Source: Bordetella parapertussis (GTDB taxonomy: Bacteria; Pseudomonadota; Gammaproteobacteria; Burkholderiales; Burkholderiaceae_C). Taken from it: a stretch of 17,821 bases of DNA. The stretch spans positions 1-17,821 of the forward strand of contig CAMDJS010000031.1 of NCBI GenBank assembly GCA_945900685.1, written 5' to 3'. Below the pieces are notes generated by a model. The model was not told the DNA's origin and did no database searches. It saw only the letters and a program-made list of their open reading frames with translations. How positions within the stretch are numbered: the first letter of the stretch is position 1; each line of letters opens with the position of its first letter. Both the position numbers and the translations under genes were made by a program. Shown piece after piece: positions 8,433 to 16,035 of the stretch.

Positions 8433-9098
8433 TCATTCCAAAGCGATGCGCAAACCTGCACTGCAAGCCCAAGGGCTGAAAAACAGTGCAGGCAACAGCA
8501 TGGCCAGCAAAATCGACACATGGGCTTGCGCACCCACACCAGACTCAAGCGCTTGCACAGCACCGGCACCAAACACCAGCACCGGCACATACAAGGGCAA
8601 CACCAGCAAAGAGATCAAGATACCGCCGCCTCGCACACCAAGGGTCAATGCGGCACCAATGGCACCCACAGAAGACAAAACAGGTGTGCCCAGCAACAAA
8701 GACAAGGACAACATCCACAGTGCTTCTTCACTGAGGTCAAACTGCAAACCCAGTACAGGAGCTAATATTACCAAGGGCACCCCGCAGAGCAACCAATGCG
8801 CGGTGATTTTCCCGAACACCATAAGCCCTAAGGAATGCGGGGACAACAGCATATGTTCAAGGCTGCCGTCACGGAAATCGCCTTCGAACATGCGACTCAG
8901 ACCCAGCATGGTTGCTAGCAAAGCACCGACCCACAACACACCCGGCCCGATTTGACGCAGCATGGCGGGCTCGGGGCCGATGGCCAATGGAAACAAGGTG
9001 GCCACCACCACAAAGAAAAACACGCTGTTCAGCACCTCAGCTTTGCGCCGCATGGCTAACCGCAAATCGCGCTGTACCACGGTGAAATAAATGTTCAT
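8433..9098 (-). CDS. ccmB: Heme exporter permease subunit CcmB
   Basis: Membrane subunit of the CcmAB ABC-type complex, whose ATP hydrolysis is needed to release holo-CcmE from CcmC. It has 221 residues (family about 220), six hydrophobic segments and the cytoplasmic family motif DFRDGSLEHMLLSP at about 73-86. The N-terminus (VVQRDLRLAMRRKAEVLN) is the typical amphipathic start of the family. It overlaps ccmA by 4 bp and lies 4 bp before ccmC. Confidence 0.95.
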   Translation of the reverse strand: MNIYFTVVQRDLRLAMRRKAEVLNSVFFFVVVATLFPLAIGPEPAMLRQIGPGVLWVGALLATMLGLSRMFEGDFRDGSLEHMLLSPHSLGLMVFGKITAHWLLCGVPLVILAPVLGLQFDLSEEALWMLSLSLLLGTPVLSSVGAIGAALTLGVRGGGILISLLVLPLYVPVLVFGAGAVQALESGVGAQAHVSILLAMLLPALFFSPWACSAGLRIALE

Positions 9099-9721
9099 GA
9101 CTGCAACCTCAACACCTGCATGGCGTTGCCCACATCCAGCGCCTGGTGGCTGGTGAACAACAGCATGCCGCCCTGCGCGGTATGTGCACGCAACAAGTCA
9201 ATGAGTGTGTGTTGAGCTGCGCTGTCCAGCGCCACCATGGGTTCATCTAACAACCACAAGCGTGCTTTGGAAACTTGCAAGCGCGCCAAGGCCACCCGGC
9301 GTTTTTGGCCTTGCGACAACACACGCAGTGGCAAATGCATACGGTTTGACATGCCTTGCGCGGCCAAAGCTTGTTCAGCTTCTTGCAGATGCAACACCTG
9401 TCCGGCCATGGCCGCTGTGGTTTGCAAATTTTCTAAAGCGCTGAGTTCGTCTTTCAAACCCAGGGCATGGCCAAGGTAGAACACATCGCGCAAAAAACCC
9501 TCACGCACTTCTTGTACCGGTTGGCCATCCCAAAGCACTTGGCCCTGCGACAGCGGCGACAAGCCGCACAGACCGCGCAGCAAACTGGTTTTGCCCGAGC
9601 CATTGTCACCTTGTAAATGCATGGCCTGCGATGCTTGCAACTCAAAGCTCACCGGCGCAAAGAGTTGCCGACCGGCACGCTGCACGCTGGCCTGCAGCAC
9701 TTGCAAACATGTTGTATTCAT
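9095..9721 (-). CDS. ccmA: Heme exporter ATP-binding subunit CcmA
   Basis: Cytoplasmic ATPase that partners CcmB in the heme-release complex. The 208-residue protein has Walker A GDNGSGKT (38-45), the ABC signature LSQGQ (135-139), Walker B LWLLDE (155-160) and the H-loop His192 (FTSHQ). CcmA characteristics are the short length and the Y-L-G-H motif after the Q-loop region (FYLGHALGLKDELSALENL, about 81-99). It overlaps the preceding acyltransferase gene by 4 bp (ATGA), so its translation is probably coupled to that gene. Confidence 0.96.
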   Translation of the reverse strand: MNTTCLQVLQASVQRAGRQLFAPVSFELQASQAMHLQGDNGSGKTSLLRGLCGLSPLSQGQVLWDGQPVQEVREGFLRDVFYLGHALGLKDELSALENLQTTAAMAGQVLHLQEAEQALAAQGMSNRMHLPLRVLSQGQKRRVALARLQVSKARLWLLDEPMVALDSAAQHTLIDLLRAHTAQGGMLLFTSHQALDVGNAMQVLRLQS

Positions 9722-10641
9722 AAAAAGTAACTGCCTGCCAATTGCTTGACCGTGCCGCCGGTGGCCATCTTGAAGCGCGCCACACCGGCACTGCGCTGGG
9801 TATTGATGCCGCCCAAATCCAGTAACCGCACGCCACGCTCTTGCAAAGCTTCAATGCCACGCCACAGCATCAAATGGTGGGCATTTGTCTCGCGCCCGGC
9901 TTGTGTGGTCCAACCCACTTGGTAAGTAGCGGCTTGGCCGTGGATCAAAAACATCATGCCCGCCAACCGGTCGCGCGCCATGTCTGCACGCAAAGACAAC
10001 AAGTTGCGCGATGGCTGTTTGCGAGATTCGGCATACCGCTCAAACCAGACCAAGGGCATGCCATCGATATTTCGCTCAGCCCGCTGCTGCATTTCAGCGT
10101 CAAGCAACCAGCGGTACTGGCCGGGGTTGGTGCCCATGCGTTGCACATTCAGCCCAGCGCTTTCAGCGTGGGAAAGGGGTTGTCGCCAACGACTGTCAAG
10201 ATTGGCACGCAACACATCTAACGGCTGAGAGATGTCCAACAGCACTGTGCTGTAACCCGTCATCACCCGGCGAAAACGCGGCAAACCCAGATCTTCGCTG
10301 AGCGTTTCATCTGGCGTGACCACCATGAAACGCAAACCGCCCAAAGGCAGGCTCTGGCGCAAACGACGGTATACCTGCGCTTTGTCATGGGCTGCCAGCG
10401 GTTGCAACCACATCGGTCCGCGCGTACACAAGGCAAACGAAAAAAATTTGCTGTATTGGCGAACAATGAACTGCGCTTGCGCAACCACGACGCCATCGGC
10501 CTCCACCCGCGCCCGCAGCACACGCGCTCCCAGCGACACCATGGTGGAACCGTAGGCCCAGTCCTGTTGCAAAGGCCCAGCGGCGGCGGCATGCGCTTGA
10601 TCCCAGACATCCACGTCGGTGCTGCGCCATTCCACCTTCAT
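9718..10641 (-). CDS. FemAB/GNAT-superfamily acyltransferase-like protein
   Basis: A 307-residue soluble protein with the double-GNAT architecture of the FemAB family, whose known members transfer aminoacyl groups to lipid II or act on peptidoglycan or exported polymers. The N-terminal half (about 1-150) contains QQDWAYG and an RGPMW stretch. The C-terminal GNAT domain (about 205-305) ends with HHLMLW (255-260), LLDLGGIN (273-280) and VARFKMATGG (287-296), a layout typical of this superfamily. It is the first gene of the ccm operon and overlaps ccmA by 4 bp. Nothing in cytochrome c maturation is known to need such an enzyme, so the linkage may reflect coexpression only. Substrate and donor are unknown. 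Family call is good, function open. Confidence 0.8.
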   Translation of the reverse strand: MKVEWRSTDVDVWDQAHAAAAGPLQQDWAYGSTMVSLGARVLRARVEADGVVVAQAQFIVRQYSKFFSFALCTRGPMWLQPLAAHDKAQVYRRLRQSLPLGGLRFMVVTPDETLSEDLGLPRFRRVMTGYSTVLLDISQPLDVLRANLDSRWRQPLSHAESAGLNVQRMGTNPGQYRWLLDAEMQQRAERNIDGMPLVWFERYAESRKQPSRNLLSLRADMARDRLAGMMFLIHGQAATYQVGWTTQAGRETNAHHLMLWRGIEALQERGVRLLDLGGINTQRSAGVARFKMATGGTVKQLAGSYFL

Positions 10642-10673
10642 GCAATGCTTTCTGTATTGGTTACCATGCGGGC

Positions 10674-10871
10674 ATGTGGAAAAGATTGTTTAAACGCCAT
10701 CCGGTGCAAACTGTGATGGGTCACCGAATCGCAGAACCCAAGCTGACTTGGATGGCACTCGGGTGGGCGTTGGTGTATTTGGGCTTGCCAGTGCTGCTGG
10801 TGGGCACGCTGGTCGACGGCCTCATACAACTGACCACCGGGGTATGCACCGGTTTGTGGTGTTTTTTCTGA
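10674..10871 (+). CDS. Small membrane protein of unknown function
   Basis: A 65-residue frame starting ATG at 10674, only 32 bp from the divergent acyltransferase gene. The N-terminus is basic (MWKRLFKRHPVQ), followed by a hydrophobic segment (about 27-50) and a C-terminus with two cysteines (Cys58 and Cys63, VCTGLWCFF). No family is recognised. Support for coding is its protein-like composition, a positive-inside single-helix pattern and its fit between two genes on a stretch with no competing frame. The Shine-Dalgarno is weak (only GGG a few bases upstream). It may share a transcript with the ABC exporter 45 bp downstream. Confidence 0.6.
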   Translation: MWKRLFKRHPVQTVMGHRIAEPKLTWMALGWALVYLGLPVLLVGTLVDGLIQLTTGVCTGLWCFF

Positions 10872-10916
10872 TTCAAATCGTTTCATTAAGCAGTCATCTT
10901 AGCGGGTGAATACACC

Positions 10917-12668
10917 GTGAATTCTCATCCCCCTTCCCTCAGCGGGTTGCTGCCGTTTGTCAGGCCTTACAAAGGCCGTGTCGCGCTGGCTGGCTTGTTC
11001 TTATTGCTCGCTGCCGGGACCACACTGGCCTTTCCGTGGGCACTGCGTCAATTGATTGACCAGGGCTTGACCGGGCCTGGCAGCGCCGAGCGTTTGGCCG
11101 GGCAGTTCATGCAATTGTTTGGCGTGGCGGCTTCGCTGGCTTTGTTTTCGGCGGTGCGTTTTTACACCGTCACTTGGCTGGGCGAACGCATCACCGCCGA
11201 TGTGCGCAACGCGGTCTACGGCCATGTGCTGGAACAAAGCCCGGCGTTTTTCGAAACCACGCAAACCGGCGAGGTGTTGTCGCGTTTGTCTAACGACACG
11301 ACCTTGGTGCAAACCGTGGTCGGCTCTTCCCTTTCCATGGGTTTGCGTAATTTGGTGATGGGCACCGGGGCCTTGTTGATGCTGGTCTGGAACCACCCGA
11401 TGCTGATGGTGCAGGTGATCGGGCTACTGGTATTGGTGGTCTGGCCCAGTGTGAGTTTGGGCAGGCGTGTGCGCAAACTCTCGCGTGCCAGCCAGGACCG
11501 CGTGGCAGACGCCAGTGCGCTGGCCGCCGAGGTGTTGAACGCGATTCCTGTGGTGCAAAGCTATACCGCCGAACAGCGCGAAGCCACGCGTTTTGTGGAC
11601 TCGACCGAGCAAGCGGTGAAGACGTCTTTGCGCCGCGCACTGGCGCGCTCGGTGCTGGTCGGCTTCATTATTCTGGCCAGCAGCGCGGCTTTGCTCTGGG
11701 GCTTGTACCAAGGGACGATGGCGGTGCGCGACGGCAGCATGAGCGCCGGTGAACTCGGCCAGACCGTGGTCTATGTGATTTTGCTTGCCAGTGCGTTTGC
11801 GGTGCTGGGCGAGGTCTACGGCGATTTGCTGCGTGCTGCCGGTGCCACCGAGCGTTTGATGGAATTGTTGGGCACCCGTTCGGTGGTCAGCTCACCCGCG
11901 CAGCCTTTGCAAGCGGCTTGGCCTGAAAGCGGTTCGTCTGTCTCACTTCAAAGGCTTGATTTTCATTACCCGTCGCGGCCGCAAACCCTGGCGCTGGCCG
12001 GACTCAGCGGCGAGATTCACCCGGGTCAAACCGTGGCAGTGGTCGGGCCCAGTGGTGCCGGCAAAACAACCTTGTTCGGTTTGCTGCTGCGTTTTTACGA
12101 CCCGCAGGCCGGGCGCATTGTGTTGGACGGCGTGGCCATACAAGACATGTCGCTGCACGATCTGCGTTTGCGCATAGGCATCGTTCCGCAAGAACCGGTG
12201 ATTTTTTCGGGCAGCGCCATGGACAACATCCGCTATGGCAAACCAAAGGCCAGCGATGACGAAGTGCTGGCTGCTGCCAAAGCCGCGTTCGCCGATGAAT
12301 TCATCGTGCAACTGCCGCAAGGCTATGACACCTTCCTCGGTGAAAAAGGCGTGCGTCTCTCAGGCGGGCAACGCCAGCGCATAGCCATCGCCCGCGCCAT
12401 GTTGAAAAACCCGCCGTTGTTGTTGCTGGACGAAGCCACCAGCGCTTTGGACGCGCACAGCGAACGCATGGTGCAAGCCGCGTTAGAACAAGCCATGCAA
12501 GGGCGCACCACCTTGGTCATTGCCCACCGCTTGGCGACCGTGCAAAAAGCCGATGTGATCTGGGTGCTGGACCACGGTGCACTGGTTGAGCAAGGAACGC
12601 ATGCAGAGTTGGTGGCCAAAGGCGGTTTGTATGCCAGCCTGGCGGCTTTGCAGTTCAATCAGGTTTGA
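10917..12668 (+). CDS. ABC exporter, MsbA-like (fused transmembrane and ATPase domains)
   Basis: Half-transporter of 583 residues that would work as a homodimer in the inner membrane. Six membrane helices occupy about 20-310 (ABC transporter type 1 domain, with the ETTQTGEVLSRLSND coupling region at 113-127). The ATPase domain (about 342-580) has Walker A GPSGAGKT (377-384), Q-loop Gln425, signature LSGGQ (481-485), Walker B LLLLDE (501-506) and H-loop His537. Similar proteins export lipids, drugs or peptides; the substrate cannot be told from sequence. The best start is GTG at 10917, because no in-frame ATG precedes the conserved N-terminus (LLPFVRPYKGRV). A bona fide lipid A flippase role (msbA) is not demonstrated; lpxK is not adjacent. 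Confidence 0.92.
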   Translation: MNSHPPSLSGLLPFVRPYKGRVALAGLFLLLAAGTTLAFPWALRQLIDQGLTGPGSAERLAGQFMQLFGVAASLALFSAVRFYTVTWLGERITADVRNAVYGHVLEQSPAFFETTQTGEVLSRLSNDTTLVQTVVGSSLSMGLRNLVMGTGALLMLVWNHPMLMVQVIGLLVLVVWPSVSLGRRVRKLSRASQDRVADASALAAEVLNAIPVVQSYTAEQREATRFVDSTEQAVKTSLRRALARSVLVGFIILASSAALLWGLYQGTMAVRDGSMSAGELGQTVVYVILLASAFAVLGEVYGDLLRAAGATERLMELLGTRSVVSSPAQPLQAAWPESGSSVSLQRLDFHYPSRPQTLALAGLSGEIHPGQTVAVVGPSGAGKTTLFGLLLRFYDPQAGRIVLDGVAIQDMSLHDLRLRIGIVPQEPVIFSGSAMDNIRYGKPKASDDEVLAAAKAAFADEFIVQLPQGYDTFLGEKGVRLSGGQRQRIAIARAMLKNPPLLLLDEATSALDAHSERMVQAALEQAMQGRTTLVIAHRLATVQKADVIWVLDHGALVEQGTHAELVAKGGLYASLAALQFNQV

Positions 12669-12685
12669 AGACCTAGACATACCCC

Positions 12686-13921
12686 ATGAGCCTTCTTTAC
12701 GCCACCCCCGCCGACATCGATTCACGCAAAGCCGCTTGGCGCTTGCTGACCACTTTGCTGCTGATGCTGTTGGGCAACAGCGGCATGTACGCGGTGTCGG
12801 TGGTGCTTCCCACAGTGCAAGCCGAGTTCGGTATCAGCCGTGCGGATGCATCCATCCCTTACACCTTGTGCATGCTGGGCTTTGGCTTCGGCGGCATGTG
12901 GCTGGGGCGTTGGGCGGACCGCTTTGGTATCGCGCGTGTGCTGGCCGTCGGTGCGGCAGGTGTGGCGGGTGGGTTTGTCTGGGCCGGGATGTCGGGCGGC
13001 ATTGTTGGTTTCGCATTGGCGCAAGGACTGCTGGGTTTACTCGGTATTGCGTCCACGTTTGCGCCGCTGCTGGCCGACACCGGTCAATGGTGGAACAAGC
13101 GGCGCGGCATCGCGGTGGCGGTGTGTGCGAGTGGTAATTACTTGGCAGGAACTTTGTGGCCGCCGATTGCGCAATGGGGCGTGACGAACATGGGTTGGCG
13201 CAGCACCTATGTCTGCATCGGCGTGTTTTGCGGCATAGGCATGGCCTTGCTGGCGTTGCGCATGCGCGAGCGCCCGCCGCAACTGCAACACGCACCGGTC
13301 AGCCACACCGGCGTGGTGGCTTCAGACCGGCCGTTCGGTTTGTCGGTGCCACAAGCGCAATGGCTGCTGAGCCTGGCGGCGGTCGGATGTTGTGTGGCGA
13401 TGGCTATGCCGCAAGTGCATATCGTGGCGTATTGCAGCGACTTAGGGTTCGGCGCGGCGCGCGGCGCGGAGATGTTGTCGCTGATGCTGGCCTGCGGCAT
13501 CGTCAGCCGTTTGGTGTCCGGCGCGATTTGCGACCGCATCGGTGGCATTCGCACTTTGTTGCTCGGTTCGGTGTTGCAAGGCATTGCGCTGTTGATGTTT
13601 TTGCCGTTCGACGGATTGGTGCCGCTGTATGTGGTGTCGGCCATGTTCGGTTTGTTTCAAGGCGGCATCGTTCCGTCTTACGCCATCATCTTGCGCGAGC
13701 ATTTCCCCGCGGCGAATGTAGGTGCGAGCACCGGCACCATCATCATGGCCTCGCTGGTGGGCATGGCCTTGGGCGGTTGGTTGTCCGGCAAGATTTTTGA
13801 TGTCAGCGGTTCCTACGATGCAGCGTTTATCAACGGCGTGGCGTGGAATGCTTTGAATATGGTGATTGTGTTGTGGTTGTACAGGCGGTGGAAACAACAA
13901 TCAGTTGCCGCAACGGCTTAA
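12686..13921 (+). CDS. Major facilitator superfamily transporter
   Basis: Inner-membrane secondary transporter of 411 residues with about 12 predicted helices. The MFS loop motif appears in both halves: GRWADRFGIAR (74-84) and GAICDRIGGIR (279-289). The WWNKRRGIAVAVCASG segment (135-150) recalls the oxalate/formate-antiporter and monocarboxylate-type MFS group, which suggests an organic-anion or small-acid substrate, but this is inference. It follows the ABC exporter by 17 bp with no terminator between, so may share its transcript. Its 3' end converges on the methyltransferase gene with only 20 bp between, and no hairpin terminator is visible there. Confidence 0.9.
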   Translation: MSLLYATPADIDSRKAAWRLLTTLLLMLLGNSGMYAVSVVLPTVQAEFGISRADASIPYTLCMLGFGFGGMWLGRWADRFGIARVLAVGAAGVAGGFVWAGMSGGIVGFALAQGLLGLLGIASTFAPLLADTGQWWNKRRGIAVAVCASGNYLAGTLWPPIAQWGVTNMGWRSTYVCIGVFCGIGMALLALRMRERPPQLQHAPVSHTGVVASDRPFGLSVPQAQWLLSLAAVGCCVAMAMPQVHIVAYCSDLGFGAARGAEMLSLMLACGIVSRLVSGAICDRIGGIRTLLLGSVLQGIALLMFLPFDGLVPLYVVSAMFGLFQGGIVPSYAIILREHFPAANVGASTGTIIMASLVGMALGGWLSGKIFDVSGSYDAAFINGVAWNALNMVIVLWLYRRWKQQSVAATA

Positions 13922-13941
13922 ATAATTTAGACACGATAGCC

Positions 13942-14757
13942 TCAAGCCAAAGGTTTGCGCGCCACAAACACGTAGCGGTTCAAGCTGAAAAAATATCCAC
14001 CTGCCTCTGCCATGCTGCTCACATCGGCTTGCCAATCGGCGGCCAGTTGCGGGCCGTAGTCCGGCAAACCACTGACGAACGACGCGATGAAACCCATCAT
14101 GCCGCCGCTGAAGGTGTCGGTGCTGTAGTTCATGTTCATCAAAGGAATGGTGTGCGCTTGCACATCTGCAAACCCAGCGCGCTGCATGCGTTGGATCAAA
14201 GTGCGCGGCAATTGCGGGTGCGGAATATGTTGGCTCCAGCCTTGCATCATGCGGCGCATGCGGGCTTCATCGCGGCACGCCCAAACACAAGACTCCCAAT
14301 CGGTATCCACCAGCAACACCTGCGCTCCCGGTTTCATCACGCGCGCGAGTTCAAGCAGTGCGTTGTCAATGTCGGCCACGTATTCATACACCTGCGTGGC
14401 CAGCGACACATCAAAACTGGCATCCGCAAACGGCAGTTGCAACACATCGGCTTGGTGAAACGCCACTTGTTTGGCATCTACACAACGTCGCGCGGCCAAA
14501 TGCAACATGGGCGGCGCGATATCGATCGCGTCCACATGGCCAGCATTACCCACGTCATTACCCACGGCCTGCGCCAGTGCCAAACTGGTGAGACCCGGGC
14601 CGCAGCCAATGTCCAAAGCGCTCATACCGGGCTTGACATCGAGCAGCTGAAATATTTGTTCACGCTGCTGCACCACATCGGGTGTGAGGTAAATTTTTTC
14701 TAAGCGCTCGGCGCCCGCCACATCAAATTGAGCCAGCGTGCTGTCTGTGTCTTTCAT
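13942..14757 (-). CDS. SAM-dependent class I methyltransferase in the nitrile hydratase cluster
   Basis: A 271-residue soluble methyltransferase with a Rossmann-type SAM domain: motif I LDIGCGPG (48-55), acidic motif II ending at Asp79 (VDAIDIA), a motif near 101-110 (HQADVLQLPF), and a motif IV/V region (SLATQVYEYV, LARVMKPGAQVLLVD). It resembles the broad UbiE / Methyltransf_11 group, but the C-terminal half (about 155-270) is specific and its substrate is not apparent. Its start overlaps the nthB stop by 4 bp (ATGA), so it is very probably cotranslated with nitrile hydratase. It occupies the place where nitrile hydratase operons usually carry the activator gene, and it shows no similarity to the known activators by eye. 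Confidence 0.85.
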   Translation of the reverse strand: MKDTDSTLAQFDVAGAERLEKIYLTPDVVQQREQIFQLLDVKPGMSALDIGCGPGLTSLALAQAVGNDVGNAGHVDAIDIAPPMLHLAARRCVDAKQVAFHQADVLQLPFADASFDVSLATQVYEYVADIDNALLELARVMKPGAQVLLVDTDWESCVWACRDEARMRRMMQGWSQHIPHPQLPRTLIQRMQRAGFADVQAHTIPLMNMNYSTDTFSGGMMGFIASFVSGLPDYGPQLAADWQADVSSMAEAGGYFFSLNRYVFVARKPLA

Positions 14758-15371
14758 ATATCCAACTCCAAATAACTTTCAAACACAGCCACATGTACTT
14801 GTGCAGCCTCTGCACCTTGCGGCCACAAATGCGCGGCTTCAAAACGCACGTCGTAGGTCGGTTCATCCTCGGCATGCAAGCCATGACCGTGTGCATCCGG
14901 AAACGGATACACCGGAGATTGACTGATCACCACGCCGTGCTTGCCGCGTATGTAAGCAGGCATGCGCACATGACCAGCCACGTGCTCGTCGCGTACACGC
15001 ACCTGATCGCCGGGCACAAAGGCCACGCGGTTCGCGTGATTGCCGCGACCCGAAGCTGCGGGCATGGCCAACGGGTAAGCACCGCCTGCCAATTGCTCTA
15101 ACTCTTCGCGCGTGACCAAACCTTTCTCCACACACAGCGTGGCCAAACTGGTGAGCGAGCGTTCGTAATAACTGGCGGTAAGGTAATGCTGCGGTGTCAT
15201 GCGCTCGATGGCGTGCCGGTATTCGTCCATGTTAGACACACCGCTTTTCACCGCCAGGCTGTACAAGGCATTCGCCCGCACTTCCCAGTCGGAGTGAAAC
15301 ACCGCCGCATCGCGGCTGTGTCTCACCGGGCCGAAACCTTGTTTGCCGCCCAAGTCGTGCATGCCGTCCAT
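14754..15371 (-). CDS. nthB: Nitrile hydratase beta subunit
   Basis: Beta subunit of the heterodimeric enzyme that hydrates nitriles to amides. The 205-residue protein starts with the hallmark MDGMHDLGGKQGFGPV and has the helical family segment EYRHAIERMTPQHYLTASYYER (50-71), which includes arginines (Arg52, Arg57) of the kind that contact the oxidised alpha cysteines. It then has the SH3-like C-terminal domain with RMPAYIRGKHGVV (136-148) and the ending VAVFESYLE. In the usual R-x-P-R-Y-x-R-G-K motif the middle Arg is Ala here. AAAGGAA at 15377-15383 (complement) is a good ribosome-binding site and overlaps the nthA stop. Order is alpha then beta, 10 bp apart. Confidence 0.94.
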   Translation of the reverse strand: MDGMHDLGGKQGFGPVRHSRDAAVFHSDWEVRANALYSLAVKSGVSNMDEYRHAIERMTPQHYLTASYYERSLTSLATLCVEKGLVTREELEQLAGGAYPLAMPAASGRGNHANRVAFVPGDQVRVRDEHVAGHVRMPAYIRGKHGVVISQSPVYPFPDAHGHGLHAEDEPTYDVRFEAAHLWPQGAEAAQVHVAVFESYLELDI

Positions 15372-15381
15372 GGGTGTTCCT

Positions 15382-15978
15382 TTAAATGCGGCCCACGCCG
15401 ATCAGCGCGTCTTTGCTGATGATTGCGGTGAGTTGATCCACCGTCATACCTTCAGTGCCAGGCGGGCGTTGCGGCATCACCATGTAACGCGTGTCGGCGG
15501 TCGTATCCCAAACGCGGATTTGCGTTGGCGCGGGCAAGTCCAGCCCCATTTCACGCAACACGGTGCGCGCTTCGCGCACCACGCGAGAACGGTAAGCCAG
15601 GTCTTTGTACCAATCCGGCGGCAAGCCGATGATGGTGAACGCGGTACATGAACACAGCGTGCAGCAAATCACGTTGTGTATGTCGACGGTGTTTTCCAGC
15701 ACGACGAAATGACGGTGGTGTGGCGGCATGCTCAAGCCTGCTTCGCGGATCGCGGCCATGCCATCTTTTAGTAGCAACTGGTTGAATACAGGGTCCGTCC
15801 AAGCACGAGCGATCAAACCTGCGCCATTGGCAGGCACCCAATGCTCGTGCGCGAGTTCGTCAAACGTGTCGATGAATTCGGCAGGCTGCATACCGTGGCG
15901 TTGCAGCACGGTTTGTATAGCGTCCAGCCTTTGTTCAATGCTGGCGATTGGTGCGTTAGGTGCGGTGTCGATGGTCAT
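15382..15978 (-). CDS. nthA: Nitrile hydratase alpha subunit
   Basis: Metal-binding subunit of nitrile hydratase, 198 residues, near the usual length. The metal claw is C-T-L-C-S-C (Cys106, Cys109, Cys111), where the second and third cysteines are normally oxidised to sulfinic and sulfenic acids. It is followed by the family block GLPPDWYKDLAYRSRVVREAR (118-138). Thr107 at the variable position is the cobalt-type signature, whereas the Thr after the last Cys (CSCT) is iron-type; the residues that follow (AFTIIGLPP) also differ from the common W-P. An extra Cys105 precedes the motif. An AAGG ribosome-binding site lies about 8 bp upstream. The promoter must lie in or near the short divergent gap with the deacylase gene. 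Confidence 0.95.
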   Translation of the reverse strand: MTIDTAPNAPIASIEQRLDAIQTVLQRHGMQPAEFIDTFDELAHEHWVPANGAGLIARAWTDPVFNQLLLKDGMAAIREAGLSMPPHHRHFVVLENTVDIHNVICCTLCSCTAFTIIGLPPDWYKDLAYRSRVVREARTVLREMGLDLPAPTQIRVWDTTADTRYMVMPQRPPGTEGMTVDQLTAIISKDALIGVGRI

Positions 15979-16035
15979 GGCGGGGCCTTGAACAGATAGA
16001 TGAGAATCATGTTAACCGCCACACACACTTCCACC

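Noticed and set aside
13156..13800. Open frame of 214 codons overlapping the MFS gene in another frame
   Set aside because: Arg/His/Ala-rich translation typical of an out-of-frame reading of GC-rich DNA; the MFS frame has the proper helices and motifs.
13843..14703. Open frame of 286 codons on the plus strand across the methyltransferase gene
   Set aside because: Antisense to a gene with clear SAM motifs; the translation is His/Arg/Gln-rich and has no recognisable domain.
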